Origin: an uncultured Saprospiraceae bacterium | GTDB taxonomy: Bacteria; Bacteroidota; Bacteroidia; Chitinophagales; Saprospiraceae | Assembly: GCA_937981555.1 (NCBI GenBank) | Contig: CALJOK010000037.1 | Span: 22,623 to 86,622 of the forward strand | Length of the DNA: 64,000 bases | Direction of reading: 5' to 3' | The notes under the pieces: generated by a model | Databases searched by the model: none | What the model was told of the DNA's origin: nothing | Seen by the model: the letters and a program-made list of their open reading frames with translations, nothing else | Position numbers and translations under genes: made by a program | Part shown: positions 24,325 to 34,065 of the stretch, piece after piece | Position numbering within the stretch: the stretch's first letter is position 1 | Layout of the letters: each line of letters opens with the position of its first letter

Positions 24325-25866
24325 ATGACTGAAAAAATATTAATCCTCGATTTTGGTTCGCAATATACACAGCTTATTGCTCGGCGAACGCGTGAATTAA
24401 ATGTGTATAGTGAAATTGTACCGTTCAATAAAATTCCAGAAATAGATGATAGCATCAAGGCAATCATTCTTTCAGGGAGTCCATTTTCTGTATTAGAAAA
24501 AAATGCGCTTCAAGTGGAGTTGGATAAGATTATAGGTAAAAAACCTTTGTTGGGTGTATGTTATGGCGCACAATATCTGGCACATTATTATGGCGGGAAA
24601 GTCGAACGATCAGAAAAAAGAGAATATGGAAAGGCATCATTAAATGCACCACTTTTTGAAGATCCGTTTTTGAAAGGAATCTCAAATGATAGCCAAATTT
24701 GGATGTCTCATGGAGATACGATTACTCAAATTCCAGAGCAATTTGAATTATTGGCTGGCACAGAGAGTATTCCTGTAGCAGCATTTAAAAGTAAAGATGG
24801 GGCATTTGATGCACCAGTTTATGCTATTCAGTTTCATCCAGAAGTGACGCATAGTTTAGAGGGGAAAGATATTTTATCTAATTTTTTAATTGACATTGCA
24901 GGTTGTGAAGGTAATTGGACACCAGCGTCTTTTGTTGGAGAGACTGTTGATGCTTTGAAAAAACAAATAGGCGATGAGAAGGTGTTGATGGGGATTTCAG
25001 GAGGAGTTGACTCGACCGTAGGAGCAATGTTATTGCATAAGGCGATCGGGGAAAATTTGATTTGTTTTTTCGTAGATAATGGTTTATTGCGAAAAAATGA
25101 ATACCAAGAAGTATTGGATTCATATACAGGAATGGGACTCAATATCGTTGGAGTAGATGCAAGTAGAAAATTTTGGGATGAACTGGCAGGTGAGACAAGT
25201 CCTGAAGGGAAACGGAAAATTATTGGTCGAGTTTTTATCGAAGTTTTTGAAGAAGAAGCCAATAAGTTAGAAGATATAATTTGGTTAGGACAAGGGACAA
25301 TTTATCCAGATGTGATAGAATCTATTTCCGTTCATGGACCAAGTGTCACGATCAAATCACATCATAATGTGGGTGGTTTACCAGACAAATTAAATTTGAA
25401 AATAGTTGAGCCACTTCGAATGTTGTTCAAGGATGAAGTTCGAAAAGTAGGAGCAGAACTAGAAATTCCAGGACATATATTAAATAGACATCCTTTCCCT
25501 GGGCCAGGTTTGGGAATTAGAATTTTAGGAGATATTACAGAAGGCAAAGTGAAAATGCTGCAAGAGGCAGATGATATTTTTATTAAAAATCTAAAAAAAC
25601 ACGATCTTTATGATAAAGTTTGGCAAGCAGGAACGATGTTGTTGCCAGTACAATCAGTAGGAGTGATGGGAGATGAGCGGACTTATGAAAAAACGATTGC
25701 GCTTCGTTCTGTCAATTCTGTAGATGGAATGACTGCTGAGTGGAGTCATTTGCCGCATGAATTTTTGGCAATTGTGTCGAGTGAAATTATCAATAACGTA
25801 AAAGGTATCAATCGAGTAGTGTATGATATAAGTACCAAACCGCCCGCAACGATTGAGTGGGAATAA
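24325..25866 (+). CDS. guaA: GMP synthase (glutamine-hydrolysing)
   Basis: GuaA makes GMP from XMP, glutamine and ATP in the cytoplasm. With the ATG at 24325 it has 513 residues, normal for the family. Domains in order: class I glutamine amidotransferase ([16 protein letters not shown] with nucleophile Cys, QFHPEVTHS with the His-Glu pair), ATP pyrophosphatase ([15 protein letters not shown]), and the C-terminal dimerisation/XMP-binding domain ([26 protein letters not shown] end). The start choice is supported by a -7 box immediately upstream and by alignment of [20 protein letters not shown] with the family start. An in-frame upstream ATG would add 32 unlikely residues. Confidence 0.97.
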   Translation: MTEKILILDFGSQYTQLIARRTRELNVYSEIVPFNKIPEIDDSIKAIILSGSPFSVLEKNALQVELDKIIGKKPLLGVCYGAQYLAHYYGGKVERSEKREYGKASLNAPLFEDPFLKGISNDSQIWMSHGDTITQIPEQFELLAGTESIPVAAFKSKDGAFDAPVYAIQFHPEVTHSLEGKDILSNFLIDIAGCEGNWTPASFVGETVDALKKQIGDEKVLMGISGGVDSTVGAMLLHKAIGENLICFFVDNGLLRKNEYQEVLDSYTGMGLNIVGVDASRKFWDELAGETSPEGKRKIIGRVFIEVFEEEANKLEDIIWLGQGTIYPDVIESISVHGPSVTIKSHHNVGGLPDKLNLKIVEPLRMLFKDEVRKVGAELEIPGHILNRHPFPGPGLGIRILGDITEGKVKMLQEADDIFIKNLKKHDLYDKVWQAGTMLLPVQSVGVMGDERTYEKTIALRSVNSVDGMTAEWSHLPHEFLAIVSSEIINNVKGINRVVYDISTKPPATIEWE

Positions 25867-25919
25867 ACATAAATCGTTCTTGGACTAAGAAATTTGTTAA
25901 AGAACTAAATATTCAATTA

Positions 25920-27404
25920 ATGAAAAAATCCAATTCTCATTTATTCGAATTAAAAAAAGTAAATAGGTTTTTTAAAAATAGCCTTTTACTTCTTTTAAGT
26001 TTCTTTGTAGTTGTATTTGCCTCATCATTATTAACTTCATGTGGAATTGGAAAAACCAATACTCCTGCTTCTGAAATTGTCACTCCGGAAGGAACAAAAG
26101 TGTACAATCCTAAAACAGGTCGGTATGAATTTCCAACTGAGGTTACTGGAAAAATGGATACGGTAAAATGGACAGATGCTGGATCTTCAGCCAATGATCC
26201 AATTGATTCTGATCCATCTCAATATTTGGAAGAAGAACCAGAAATCATTGATCCTAATTCAGGAAATAATGGGACAGGTATTCTAGGTACTTATAATGTA
26301 GCGATAATGATTCCTTTCAATTCTGATAAAGTGAATACTTTGGAGGGAGGAATTCATTCCAGTTCAATGTCTACATTGCATTTTTATGAAGGGGCAAAAA
26401 TGGCTTTGGATAAACTCTCCAAAGAAGGAGCCAATTTGAATGTTTCGGTTATGGATACTAAGAGATCTGAAACGGAAACTACTTCATTCTTGAATCGGTC
26501 TGACCTACTAAATGCTCATATGATTATTGGTCCTTATAGTTCAAAACCTTTAGAGAAAGTGGCTGATTTTGCCAAGGTCAATAAAAAAACACTTATTTCT
26601 CCCGTCAATACTAGTGGAAAAATAACTAATGAGAATCCTTTTTATCTTCAGGCTAATCCAAGTTTACAAAGCCATTGTGAAGCAATTATGAAACATGCTT
26701 TGAATAAATATTCCGCTGATCAAATTGTTTTGGTAGTGAGAGATAAAGAAGCAGAAGTTAATCGATTGCAATATTTTCAAGACATCCATAAATTAATTTC
26801 GGGTACAGATGCAGAACCATTAAAGGAATATCGGATTGACCCTGTAGTTGCTCAGGAATTTGGCGAGCTCGAATTATTGCCATATATCAAGGCAAATCAG
26901 ACCACCGTATTTATAGTTCCTTCTTACTCAAATGAAACTTTTGTCAGTAATCTGATGAGACAAGTAGAAATTGCTAAAGGAAGAAATGACGTAGTAATGT
27001 ATGGTATGCCTCGGTGGATGGAATTTGAACGAATCTCATTTGACTATTTTGAGAATTTAAAATTGCATGTCAGTAGTGCTAATTTTGTAGATAAAGATGA
27101 TTTTAAAATCAAAGACTTCATTACAAAATTTTATGAACGTTATGGTGCATTACCAGAAGAAGATGCTTTCAAAGGATATGATTTGACATTATATTCAGGA
27201 AGACAACTGATGAAGCATGGATTGAATTTTAAGGATGTAATTGATACGGAAGCAGAACAAATGTTATCTACCAAGTTTGAATTTGAAAGACTTGTCACTC
27301 CAGAGAATGCTGCCAAGGAACGATTTGATATAATAAATTTCATTGAAAACAAATATGTAAATATTCTAATGTTTGAAAATTATCATTTTCAAAAGGTGAA
27401 TTAA
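25920..27404 (+). CDS. Periplasmic-binding-protein-like lipoprotein
   Basis: The protein has an N-terminal basic and hydrophobic segment with a lipobox (SSLLTSC), then a Pro/Ser/Asp-rich linker to about residue 120, and a type I periplasmic-binding fold to the end (YNVAIMIPFNS, MSTLHFYEGAKMALDKLSKEG, AHMIIGPYSSKPLEKVADFAK). In Bacteroidota such ABC-transporter-less Leu/Ile/Val-binding-like lipoproteins are common, often with LysM domains; no LysM is seen here. I use the ATG at 25920; an in-frame ATG 63 nt upstream overlaps guaA. Ligand is unknown. It ends at a clear hairpin. Confidence 0.75.
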   Translation: MKKSNSHLFELKKVNRFFKNSLLLLLSFFVVVFASSLLTSCGIGKTNTPASEIVTPEGTKVYNPKTGRYEFPTEVTGKMDTVKWTDAGSSANDPIDSDPSQYLEEEPEIIDPNSGNNGTGILGTYNVAIMIPFNSDKVNTLEGGIHSSSMSTLHFYEGAKMALDKLSKEGANLNVSVMDTKRSETETTSFLNRSDLLNAHMIIGPYSSKPLEKVADFAKVNKKTLISPVNTSGKITNENPFYLQANPSLQSHCEAIMKHALNKYSADQIVLVVRDKEAEVNRLQYFQDIHKLISGTDAEPLKEYRIDPVVAQEFGELELLPYIKANQTTVFIVPSYSNETFVSNLMRQVEIAKGRNDVVMYGMPRWMEFERISFDYFENLKLHVSSANFVDKDDFKIKDFITKFYERYGALPEEDAFKGYDLTLYSGRQLMKHGLNFKDVIDTEAEQMLSTKFEFERLVTPENAAKERFDIINFIENKYVNILMFENYHFQKVN

Positions 27405-27425
27405 ATCAATTGATTATTTTACAAT

Positions 27426-27466
27426 AAAAAAAGTCTATAGCTTGTTTGAAGTTGTAGACTTTTTTT
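27426..27466 (+). terminator. Terminator after the binding-protein-like gene
   Basis: AAAAAAAGTCTA and TAGACTTTTTTT form a 12-bp stem with a 17-nt loop. The gene upstream ends 22 nt before. This closes the guaA transcript. Confidence 0.85.
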
Positions 27467-27509
27467 AATTTAAAGTATTGATTATCAATCTGATATAAAA
27501 TAATTAAAG

Positions 27510-28448
27510 ATGAAATTCAATCTCAAAACCATTTTAACATTTTCTGCAGTCGTAATAGTCGCAGCGTTACTTTTAAGTTGTGAAACTAAAACTGAAAGCG
27601 CTACAACAAAAATATCTTCACCTCCAAAAAAGGAATCAGCCACAAGTATTTTTGTTCAACAAAAAACACCACTTAATTTAAAATACGAATGGCAATCAAA
27701 TTTTAATGCTGAAACTTCGATCATTAATCAGATTCCAACTCCTACAGATTTTCAAAGAATAAAAACTAAAAATAATTCCTTTCAACAATGGTTACAATTT
27801 TTACCACTTTTTCCAGCTGGTCAAAAAGTGAAAACTTATGATGGTTCCTTAAAATGGAATCAACAAGTTCATGCTCGAGTAGTTGATATTGATGTAGGAA
27901 AAAGAGATTTACAACAATGTGCAGATGCGGTGATGCGCCTACGATCTGAATTTTTATTTGGAAAAAAGAAATATGATAAAATCCATTTCAATTATACCAA
28001 CGGAACAAAAGTATCTTTTGATGATTGGCGGAAAGGAAAAAAGCCACAAGTTAAAGGCAACAAAGTAACTTTTTCTAATTCTGGAAAGAAGGATAATTCC
28101 TATTCTAGTTTTAAAAAATATTTGATTCAAATCTTCTCTTATGCTGGAACGGCCTCATTGGAAAAAGAAATGAAAACGATTCCACTAAAAGATATGCAGA
28201 TCGGAGATGTATTTATTCAAGGAGGTCATCCTGGACATGCAATAATAATTGTCGATATGGCTAAAAATACAAATGGAAAAAAGTTATATTTGTTGGCACA
28301 AAGCTATATGCCTGCACAAAATATACACATCCTTAAGAATCCAACGAATAAAAAATTGAGCCCTTGGTATGAATTGATTCCAAATCAAAACATTCATACT
28401 CCTGAATGGGATTTTTCAATAGAAGATTTAAAAAGATTTGTAGATTAG
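27510..28448 (+). CDS. DUF4846 lipoprotein
   Basis: The 312-residue lipoprotein (lipobox LLLSC) has the DUF4846 pattern: a FQQWLQFLPLFPAGQKVKTYDG block, the WNQQVHARVVDIDVGKRDLQQCADAVMRL block near residues 112-143, and a QIGDVFIQGGHPGHAIIIVDMA block later. The last motif resembles the reactive core of NlpC/P60-like or other cysteine-peptidase folds, but I cannot place a catalytic cysteine. It is probably exported and lipid-anchored. Function of DUF4846 is not known to me. It is a single gene between a terminator and the trmH gene. Confidence 0.75.
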   Translation: MKFNLKTILTFSAVVIVAALLLSCETKTESATTKISSPPKKESATSIFVQQKTPLNLKYEWQSNFNAETSIINQIPTPTDFQRIKTKNNSFQQWLQFLPLFPAGQKVKTYDGSLKWNQQVHARVVDIDVGKRDLQQCADAVMRLRSEFLFGKKKYDKIHFNYTNGTKVSFDDWRKGKKPQVKGNKVTFSNSGKKDNSYSSFKKYLIQIFSYAGTASLEKEMKTIPLKDMQIGDVFIQGGHPGHAIIIVDMAKNTNGKKLYLLAQSYMPAQNIHILKNPTNKKLSPWYELIPNQNIHTPEWDFSIEDLKRFVD

Positions 28449-28585
28449 AAAAACTTTTTGAACTTGTGTTTCTTTAGGACATATTTTTTTTAGAAAATCT
28501 ATTTATTTAGATAGTTTGAAAAAGTAGGTGTAAAACCTAGCCTGATAAATAAATAAACAATTCAACCAATAAACATACATAAAAG

Positions 28586-29227
28586 ATGATGACTCCCGAG
28601 CGGACCGAAAAATTTAAAAGAGTAGCGAGTAAACGACAAGTGAACCTTACCGTAGTTTTAGAAAATGTTCATGACTTACATAATATTGGGGCAGTTATGC
28701 GAACTTGCGATTCAGTTGGAATCAAAGAGATTTTTATTTTAAATACAGAGTCGCATTTGACGGAAGAAAGAATTCATTTGGCTGCCAAATCATCTTCTGG
28801 AGCTCGGAAATGGGTAGATGTGAATTTTTACACAAAGGCAAAACCATGCTTTGAACATCTTCGAAAAAATTATGATTTTGTTTTTTGTACTCACATGGCG
28901 GAAGATAGCAAATCACTTTATGACTTAGATTTGACTGCTTCAGTTGCTTTACTTTTTGGAAATGAGCATGCAGGAGTGACAGATGAAACATTGGGACTTT
29001 GCGATGGTAATTTTTTAATTCCACAAGTAGGAATGGTTCAAAGTTTAAATATTTCTGTTGCGTGTGCTGTGTCAATTTATGAAGCAAAGCGTCAACGATT
29101 GGCCAAAGGATTTTACGAAGATAATCCAACGATGACCAAAGAAGAACAAGAAGAATTATACGATACATATGCTAGACGGCATGAGTTGAAAATTAAAAAT
29201 AAATTTGCTCCAAGATTAAACGATTAA
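28586..29227 (+). CDS. trmH: tRNA (guanosine-2'-O-)-methyltransferase TrmH
   Basis: The 213-residue SPOUT-family methyltransferase is expected to methylate the 2'-OH of G18 in tRNA. Conserved SpoU motifs are visible: NVHDLHNIGAVMRTCDSVG (motif 1), LLFGNEHAGVTDE (motif 2), and IPQVGMVQSLNISVACAVSIYE (motif 3) with the SAM knot. The N-terminal MMTPERTEKFKRVASKRQ matches TrmH starts. The length fits TrmH (about 220). It is followed after 48 nt by a peptidase-ABC exporter gene. Confidence 0.9.
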   Translation: MMTPERTEKFKRVASKRQVNLTVVLENVHDLHNIGAVMRTCDSVGIKEIFILNTESHLTEERIHLAAKSSSGARKWVDVNFYTKAKPCFEHLRKNYDFVFCTHMAEDSKSLYDLDLTASVALLFGNEHAGVTDETLGLCDGNFLIPQVGMVQSLNISVACAVSIYEAKRQRLAKGFYEDNPTMTKEEQEELYDTYARRHELKIKNKFAPRLND

Positions 29228-29275
29228 ACGATAGAGACAAGACTTACTTGTTTGTAACTGATACAAAACGAAAAA

Positions 29276-31465
29276 ATGGCATTTCCCCACTTTAGACAGC
29301 TTGACAGAATGGATTGTGGCCCAACTTGTCTTCGCATGATTGCGGAGTTTTATGGGAAATCCTATAGCTTGCAATTTTTGCGGGAGCATTGTTATTTGGA
29401 TCGAGAAGGAGTTTCTTTAGAAGGAATTTGTGAGGGGGCGGAACATATTGGAATGAATAATTTTGCAGCGATGTTGCCTTTCAAATCTGATGAAGAAGAA
29501 GGTGGGGGATTAGTCGATGCACCACTTCCAGCTGTTGTTCATTGGAATCAAAATCACTTCGTCGTAGTTTATAAGATCAATAAAAAATATGTCTGGGTAG
29601 CTGATCCAGGGAAAGGAAAAGTCAAGTATAAAATTGCCGAATTTAAAAAACATTGGCTAGGTGGAAAAGATACAGGCATAGCATTATTACTCGAACCAAC
29701 CCCCGAATTTTACATCCAGGAAGGTGAAACTTTAAACCGCACAGGACTTACTTTTCTTTTTAAATACCTTCGACCATATCGGAAGTTAATCATACAGTTG
29801 CTCTTCGGATTGCTTTTCGGCAGTATGTTGCAATTGATCTTTCCTTTCTTAACCCAGTCGATTGTCGATGTTGGAATTGAAAACCAAAACATCAATTTTA
29901 TCTACTTGATTTTGGGAGCACAGCTGATGTTGTTTTTAAGTCAAGCGAGTGTTGGAATTATTCAAAATTGGATTTTACTCCACATTGGAACGAGAGTGAA
30001 CATTGCTTTGCTTTCTGATTTTCTTTTTAAATTAATGCGCTTACCAATTGCCTTTTTTGATACAAAAATGACGGGCGATTTATTGCAGAGAATTCAAGAT
30101 CATAAACGAATTGAATTGTTTATGACAGGGAGTACTTTGTCTGCGATTTTCTCTTTTTTCAATTTGATCGTTTTTGGAATTATATTGTTATTTTATAATC
30201 GAACCATCTTTCTAATTTTTTTAGCGGGTAGTGTTTTGTACATTTTGTGGGTGCTGATTTTTATGAAAAAAAGGAAAGAAGTTGATCATATGAAGTTTGA
30301 GGAGCAGGCAGAAAATCAATCTAAAATAATAGAATTGATTCAAGGGATGCAAGAAATCAAATTGCAAAATAGCGAAAGAAAACGTCGTTGGGAGTGGACA
30401 GAAATTCAAGCAAGACTTTTTAGAGCTAACATAAAATCCTTGACGATCACGCAATATCAAGATACAGGAACAGGTGTAATCAATCAGCTAAAAGATATAT
30501 TTATTTCTTTCGTTGCAGCCAAAGCGGTAATTGATGGTAGCATGACTTTGGGAATGATGTTGGCGGTTCAATATATAGTTGGACAATTAAATGCACCGCT
30601 TATTCAGATGATTAATTTTATTAGAAGTAGCCAAGATGCTTCGTTGAGTTTGGAGCGTTTAGGAGAAATTCATGGGAAAGAAGACGAAGAATTAAATACA
30701 GGTAAACAAATCGAAATACTTCCTGAAACTTCTGATATTGTTTTTGAAAATATAAGTTTTCAATATAACAAATTGTCAGATTTAGTTTTACGAGATATCA
30801 ATTTAACTATCCCCAAAGGGAAAGTTACGGCCATCGTTGGAACTAGTGGAAGTGGAAAAACGACACTTGTAAAACTAATGTTAGGTTTCTACGAAGCGAC
30901 TCATGGAAACATCAGAGTTGGTGGTTTTTTACTAAAGAATTTTAGAAAAAAAATGTGGCGCCAAAAGTGTGGTGCTGTCATGCAAGACGGTTATATTTTT
31001 TCTGATACCATTGCCAATAATATTGCGGAAAGTGAAGATATTGTCAATAAAGATAAGTTGCTAAATGCGGTGCAATTGGCTCATATTCAGGAGTTTATAG
31101 AAACTATGCCTCTAGGATATAACACCATGATTGGCTCGCGAGGAAATGGAATTTCCCAAGGACAAAAACAAAGATTACTGATTGCTAGAGCGGTGTATAA
31201 AAATCCAGAATACCTATTTTTCGATGAGGCAACCAATGCACTTGACACTCAAAATGAAAGAATAATTACTGAAAATTTAGAACGATTTTTTGCAGGTAGA
31301 ACAGTTATTGTGGTGGCGCATCGTTTGAGTACGGTTCGGAATGCAGATCAAATTGTGGTGCTTGAAAAAGGAAGAATAATCGAACAAGGAACGCATGAAG
31401 ATTTGATTGTGAAGAGAGGTTCTTATTTTAATCTAGTGAAAAATCAATTGGAGTTAGGAGGGTGA
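29276..31465 (+). CDS. Peptidase C39-domain ABC exporter
   Basis: The 729-residue protein joins an N-terminal C39 peptidase (catalytic C14 in RMDCGPTC, then histidine in VHWNQNHFVVV and aspartate in VADPGKG), a six-helix ABC membrane domain (about 150-420) and an ATPase domain with Walker A GTSGSGKTTLVK, signature ISQGQKQRLLIARA, Walker B YLFFDEATNAL and the H-loop VAHRLST. Such proteins cleave a double-glycine leader and export the mature peptide. It is followed, after an inverted-repeat element, by its likely HlyD adaptor. No small double-glycine peptide gene is seen nearby, so the cargo is unknown. Confidence 0.92.
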   Translation: MAFPHFRQLDRMDCGPTCLRMIAEFYGKSYSLQFLREHCYLDREGVSLEGICEGAEHIGMNNFAAMLPFKSDEEEGGGLVDAPLPAVVHWNQNHFVVVYKINKKYVWVADPGKGKVKYKIAEFKKHWLGGKDTGIALLLEPTPEFYIQEGETLNRTGLTFLFKYLRPYRKLIIQLLFGLLFGSMLQLIFPFLTQSIVDVGIENQNINFIYLILGAQLMLFLSQASVGIIQNWILLHIGTRVNIALLSDFLFKLMRLPIAFFDTKMTGDLLQRIQDHKRIELFMTGSTLSAIFSFFNLIVFGIILLFYNRTIFLIFLAGSVLYILWVLIFMKKRKEVDHMKFEEQAENQSKIIELIQGMQEIKLQNSERKRRWEWTEIQARLFRANIKSLTITQYQDTGTGVINQLKDIFISFVAAKAVIDGSMTLGMMLAVQYIVGQLNAPLIQMINFIRSSQDASLSLERLGEIHGKEDEELNTGKQIEILPETSDIVFENISFQYNKLSDLVLRDINLTIPKGKVTAIVGTSGSGKTTLVKLMLGFYEATHGNIRVGGFLLKNFRKKMWRQKCGAVMQDGYIFSDTIANNIAESEDIVNKDKLLNAVQLAHIQEFIETMPLGYNTMIGSRGNGISQGQKQRLLIARAVYKNPEYLFFDEATNALDTQNERIITENLERFFAGRTVIVVAHRLSTVRNADQIVVLEKGRIIEQGTHEDLIVKRGSYFNLVKNQLELGG

Positions 31466-31593
31466 TTTTTTGCCGCAGATTGAGCAAATTGTATGAATTC
31501 TTATGTTTTCCCAGATTAATGTTTTCTATAATAACACCTTGGAGGAAGATCATATACAATCATAATAATCAGCTCAATCTGCGGCAAAAAAAA
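31466..31593. repeat. Inverted-repeat intergenic element, copy B
   Basis: About 128 bp with terminal arms T(6-8)GCCGCAGATTGAGC in inverted orientation, then diverging arms rich in ATGATT and GTATATGAT. The left end abuts the TGA of the C39-ABC gene just as copy A abuts the acyl-CoA ligase stop. It separates the exporter from its adaptor gene and may form a strong RNA hairpin. Confidence 0.8.
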
Positions 31594-31624
31594 TCTCATT
31601 ACAATAAAAAAATCATCGCATAAA

Positions 31625-32938
31625 ATGCCTGAAGAAAATTTCATCACCGATCCATCGGACATTCTACTCACCGAGCAAGATCAAGTTCAGACCATCTTGG
31701 GGAAACCTCCTGGATGGATTTTGAGGTGGGGAATTTCATTTATTTTTATGACAGTATTGATGCTAATCTGGATGAGTTATTTAGTAAAATTTCCAGACAT
31801 CATTGCTGCACGAGTAATTTTGACAACCGAAGTTCCACCAGTTCATTTGTTTGTTCAAAGTGGCGGAAAAATCGAAAATCTTTTAGTTGAAGATAAACAA
31901 GCCATTGCTGAAAATGATCTTTTAGCGATCCTTCAAAATCCAGCCAACTATGCTGACATTGTTATTTTAGAAAACTTCTTAGAAGAAATTAAAAACAAAA
32001 AAACAGCCGATTTGTCAAAAGTCGAATATCCTGAATATTTAGAACTTGGAGAACTTCAATCCACCTATTCTAATTTTACCCAAAATTTAAATGACTTTAA
32101 TTTTTTCGAAAACAAAAATGAATTATCTAAAAAAATCAGCGCTTTAAAATCTCAAATTAGATATTTAGGAAGAAAAAATGCTTCATTAAAAAAGCAAGAA
32201 ATCACCATGGAAAGCGCGATTGATTTAGCCAAATCCAATCGAGAACGTATGTTGAAATTATTGGATGAAAAAGCAGTTAGTGTAAAAGATGTAGAAGATG
32301 CAAAAACCGAAGTACTTCGAAATGAAAGAGAACTCGAAAGAATGCAAACCGATTATTTAGATAATAAAATGAAAGTCAAAAATTTAGAATTGACGATCAT
32401 TGATTTAAGAGAAAATAGAAGTGATGGCAAAAATGAAAAATCTATTTCGCTAAAAGAACAGATTGATATTTTGTTAAGTGAGATTAAAAATTGGAAGCAA
32501 AAGTATTTAGTTATTTCACCGATGGACGGTCAAGTTTCTTTTCCAAAAGCCATAAATGAAAATCAATTTTTGAAAAATGGAGATGAAATAATGACCATCG
32601 TTCCACAAGGCGGAGTAGGAGAGATGATTGGAAAAGCATTGTTGCCAGCAGCAAATAATGGAAAAGTGGAAGAAGGTTTTGAAATCAATATTCGACTCGA
32701 TGGTTATCCTTATCAAGAATTTGGAGTGGTAAAAGCAACGATAAGTAGTAAATCAATTTTACCGCAGGATGGAAATTATTTGGTAGAATTGAAAATGCCT
32801 GATAGTTTAATTACGACCTATGGAAGACCAATTCCATTCCAACAAGAAATGGGAGGGACTGGCAATATTATTACTAAAGATCGAAGAATTTTGGAACGTA
32901 TTTTTGATAAGTTTTTGAATTTAACAAAGAATAGGTAA
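31625..32938 (+). CDS. HlyD-family membrane fusion/adaptor protein
   Basis: The 437-residue protein has a cytoplasmic N-terminus, one membrane helix (about residues 35-54), a biotinyl-lipoyl-like half motif (GKIENLLVEDKQAIAENDLLAIL), two long coiled-coil helices (about 120-265, many Lys/Glu/Leu) and a beta-barrel C-terminal domain (YLVISPMDGQVSF, GYPYQEFGVVKATISS). This is the adaptor of type I-like export systems and it pairs with the C39-ABC protein upstream. An inverted-repeat element fills part of the 159-bp gap between the two genes, which could reduce adaptor expression or be stabilised RNA. Confidence 0.9.
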   Translation: MPEENFITDPSDILLTEQDQVQTILGKPPGWILRWGISFIFMTVLMLIWMSYLVKFPDIIAARVILTTEVPPVHLFVQSGGKIENLLVEDKQAIAENDLLAILQNPANYADIVILENFLEEIKNKKTADLSKVEYPEYLELGELQSTYSNFTQNLNDFNFFENKNELSKKISALKSQIRYLGRKNASLKKQEITMESAIDLAKSNRERMLKLLDEKAVSVKDVEDAKTEVLRNERELERMQTDYLDNKMKVKNLELTIIDLRENRSDGKNEKSISLKEQIDILLSEIKNWKQKYLVISPMDGQVSFPKAINENQFLKNGDEIMTIVPQGGVGEMIGKALLPAANNGKVEEGFEINIRLDGYPYQEFGVVKATISSKSILPQDGNYLVELKMPDSLITTYGRPIPFQQEMGGTGNIITKDRRILERIFDKFLNLTKNR

Positions 32939-32961
32939 CCTCCTTTCTTAAAATAAATATC

Positions 32962-33423
32962 ATGGACAAAAGAAAATTCGCAGCAGAAATTCTTTCCAAT
33001 GGAAGTGGAGGAATGTATGTAATTGTTCCATTTGATGTAGAGAAGGAATATGGAAAAAAACGAGTAAAAATTGTTGCTAAAATAGAATCTGAAATTTATC
33101 GAGGTTTACTTGTTCGTATGGGGTCACCTGATCATATTCTTTTGATGCGGAAGGATATTCGAGAAAAAATTGGAAAGACGGCCGGCGATATTGTTAATGT
33201 TGAAGTGGAAGAAGATACTAAACCAAGAGTAGTAATTATTCCAAAAGATCTTCAAGAATTACTTGACTTAAATCCAAATTTAAAAGTATTTTTTCAAACT
33301 CTTTCTTACACTCATCAGAAGGAATATGTGCAATGGATTGAGGATGCAAAAAGAGAAACAACAAGAATAAGAAGATTGAACAAAACTATCGAATTGATGA
33401 AAGAAGGAAAGAAAGGAAAATGA
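32962..33423 (+). CDS. YdeI/OmpD-associated family protein (DUF1905)
   Basis: The 153-residue protein combines a DUF1905 beta domain (FAAEILSNGSGGMYVIVPFDVE, then KVKIVAKIE, GDIVNVEVEED) with a C-terminal OmdA/YdeI-type region (PKDLQELLDLNPNLKVFFQTLSYTHQKEYVQWI ... KRETTRIRRLNKTIELMKEGKK). It is cytoplasmic and common in Bacteroidota and Firmicutes. No enzymatic function is established for the family that I can state. It lies 23 nt after the HlyD adaptor, maybe by chance of layout. Confidence 0.85.
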   Translation: MDKRKFAAEILSNGSGGMYVIVPFDVEKEYGKKRVKIVAKIESEIYRGLLVRMGSPDHILLMRKDIREKIGKTAGDIVNVEVEEDTKPRVVIIPKDLQELLDLNPNLKVFFQTLSYTHQKEYVQWIEDAKRETTRIRRLNKTIELMKEGKKGK

Positions 33424-33457
33424 CTCAAAAATAATATTCAACTAAAAACAAAAACAC

Positions 33458-33465
33458 TATATTTG
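33458..33465 (+). promoter_or_regulatory. TATATTTG -7 box upstream of pyrR
   Basis: TATATTTG matches the TAnnTTTG consensus exactly and ends 7 nt before the pyrR ATG. The transcript leader would therefore be nearly absent. Confidence 0.6.
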
Positions 33466-33472
33466 CCCTCGG

Positions 33473-34033
33473 ATGAAAAAAGGTAAAACCATATTAGAAG
33501 ATAAACGATTTGAGTTGACGATTGAGCGACTTTGTCATGAATTGATAGAGGCATACGATCGTTTTGAAAATACCTGTATCATTGGCGTCCAACCTCGTGG
33601 CGTTTTCCTAGCTGATCGAATTTATGATCGGTTGACTTCCATCCTTAAGCTTAAAAATATTGAATACGGAAAATTAGATATTACTTTTTATCGAGACGAT
33701 TTTCGAACTCGGATCAAACCGCTTTCTGCTGATCCCATTGAAATGGATTTTTTAGTCGAAGATAAAAAAGTGATTTTAATTGATGACGTTTTGTACAGCG
33801 GACGAACAATTCAAGCTGCGATGACTGCCTTAAATCATTATGGAAGACCTAAACAAGTTGAATTAGTGGCTTTAGTAGATCGAAGATTTAATCGTCATTT
33901 GCCTATTCAATCTGATTATATAGGAGTGATTGTCGATGCTGTAGACGAAGCTTATGTTGAGGTGCAATGGAAGGAGGAAACGGGAAATGATAAAATTATT
34001 TTGTACGCAAAGAAAGAAGATAAATACAAGTAG
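33473..34033 (+). CDS. pyrR: PyrR bifunctional uracil phosphoribosyltransferase/regulator
   Basis: The 186-residue protein has the PRTase fold with PRPP-binding loop KVILIDDVLYSGRTIQAAM and the PyrR-type N-terminus (TIERLCHELIEAYDRFENTCIIGVQPRGVFLADRI). In many bacteria PyrR binds pyrimidine operon mRNA to control attenuation, and it has weak UPRTase activity. It sits 32 nt ahead of pyrB. No obvious PyrR-binding anti-antiterminator is seen in the short upstream gap; the -7 promoter box is only 7 nt from the start codon. So regulation by classical attenuation at this site seems unlikely. Confidence 0.92.
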   Translation: MKKGKTILEDKRFELTIERLCHELIEAYDRFENTCIIGVQPRGVFLADRIYDRLTSILKLKNIEYGKLDITFYRDDFRTRIKPLSADPIEMDFLVEDKKVILIDDVLYSGRTIQAAMTALNHYGRPKQVELVALVDRRFNRHLPIQSDYIGVIVDAVDEAYVEVQWKEETGNDKIILYAKKEDKYK

Positions 34034-34065
34034 TTCATTAAAATGATGAACTCAAAATTAAGATT

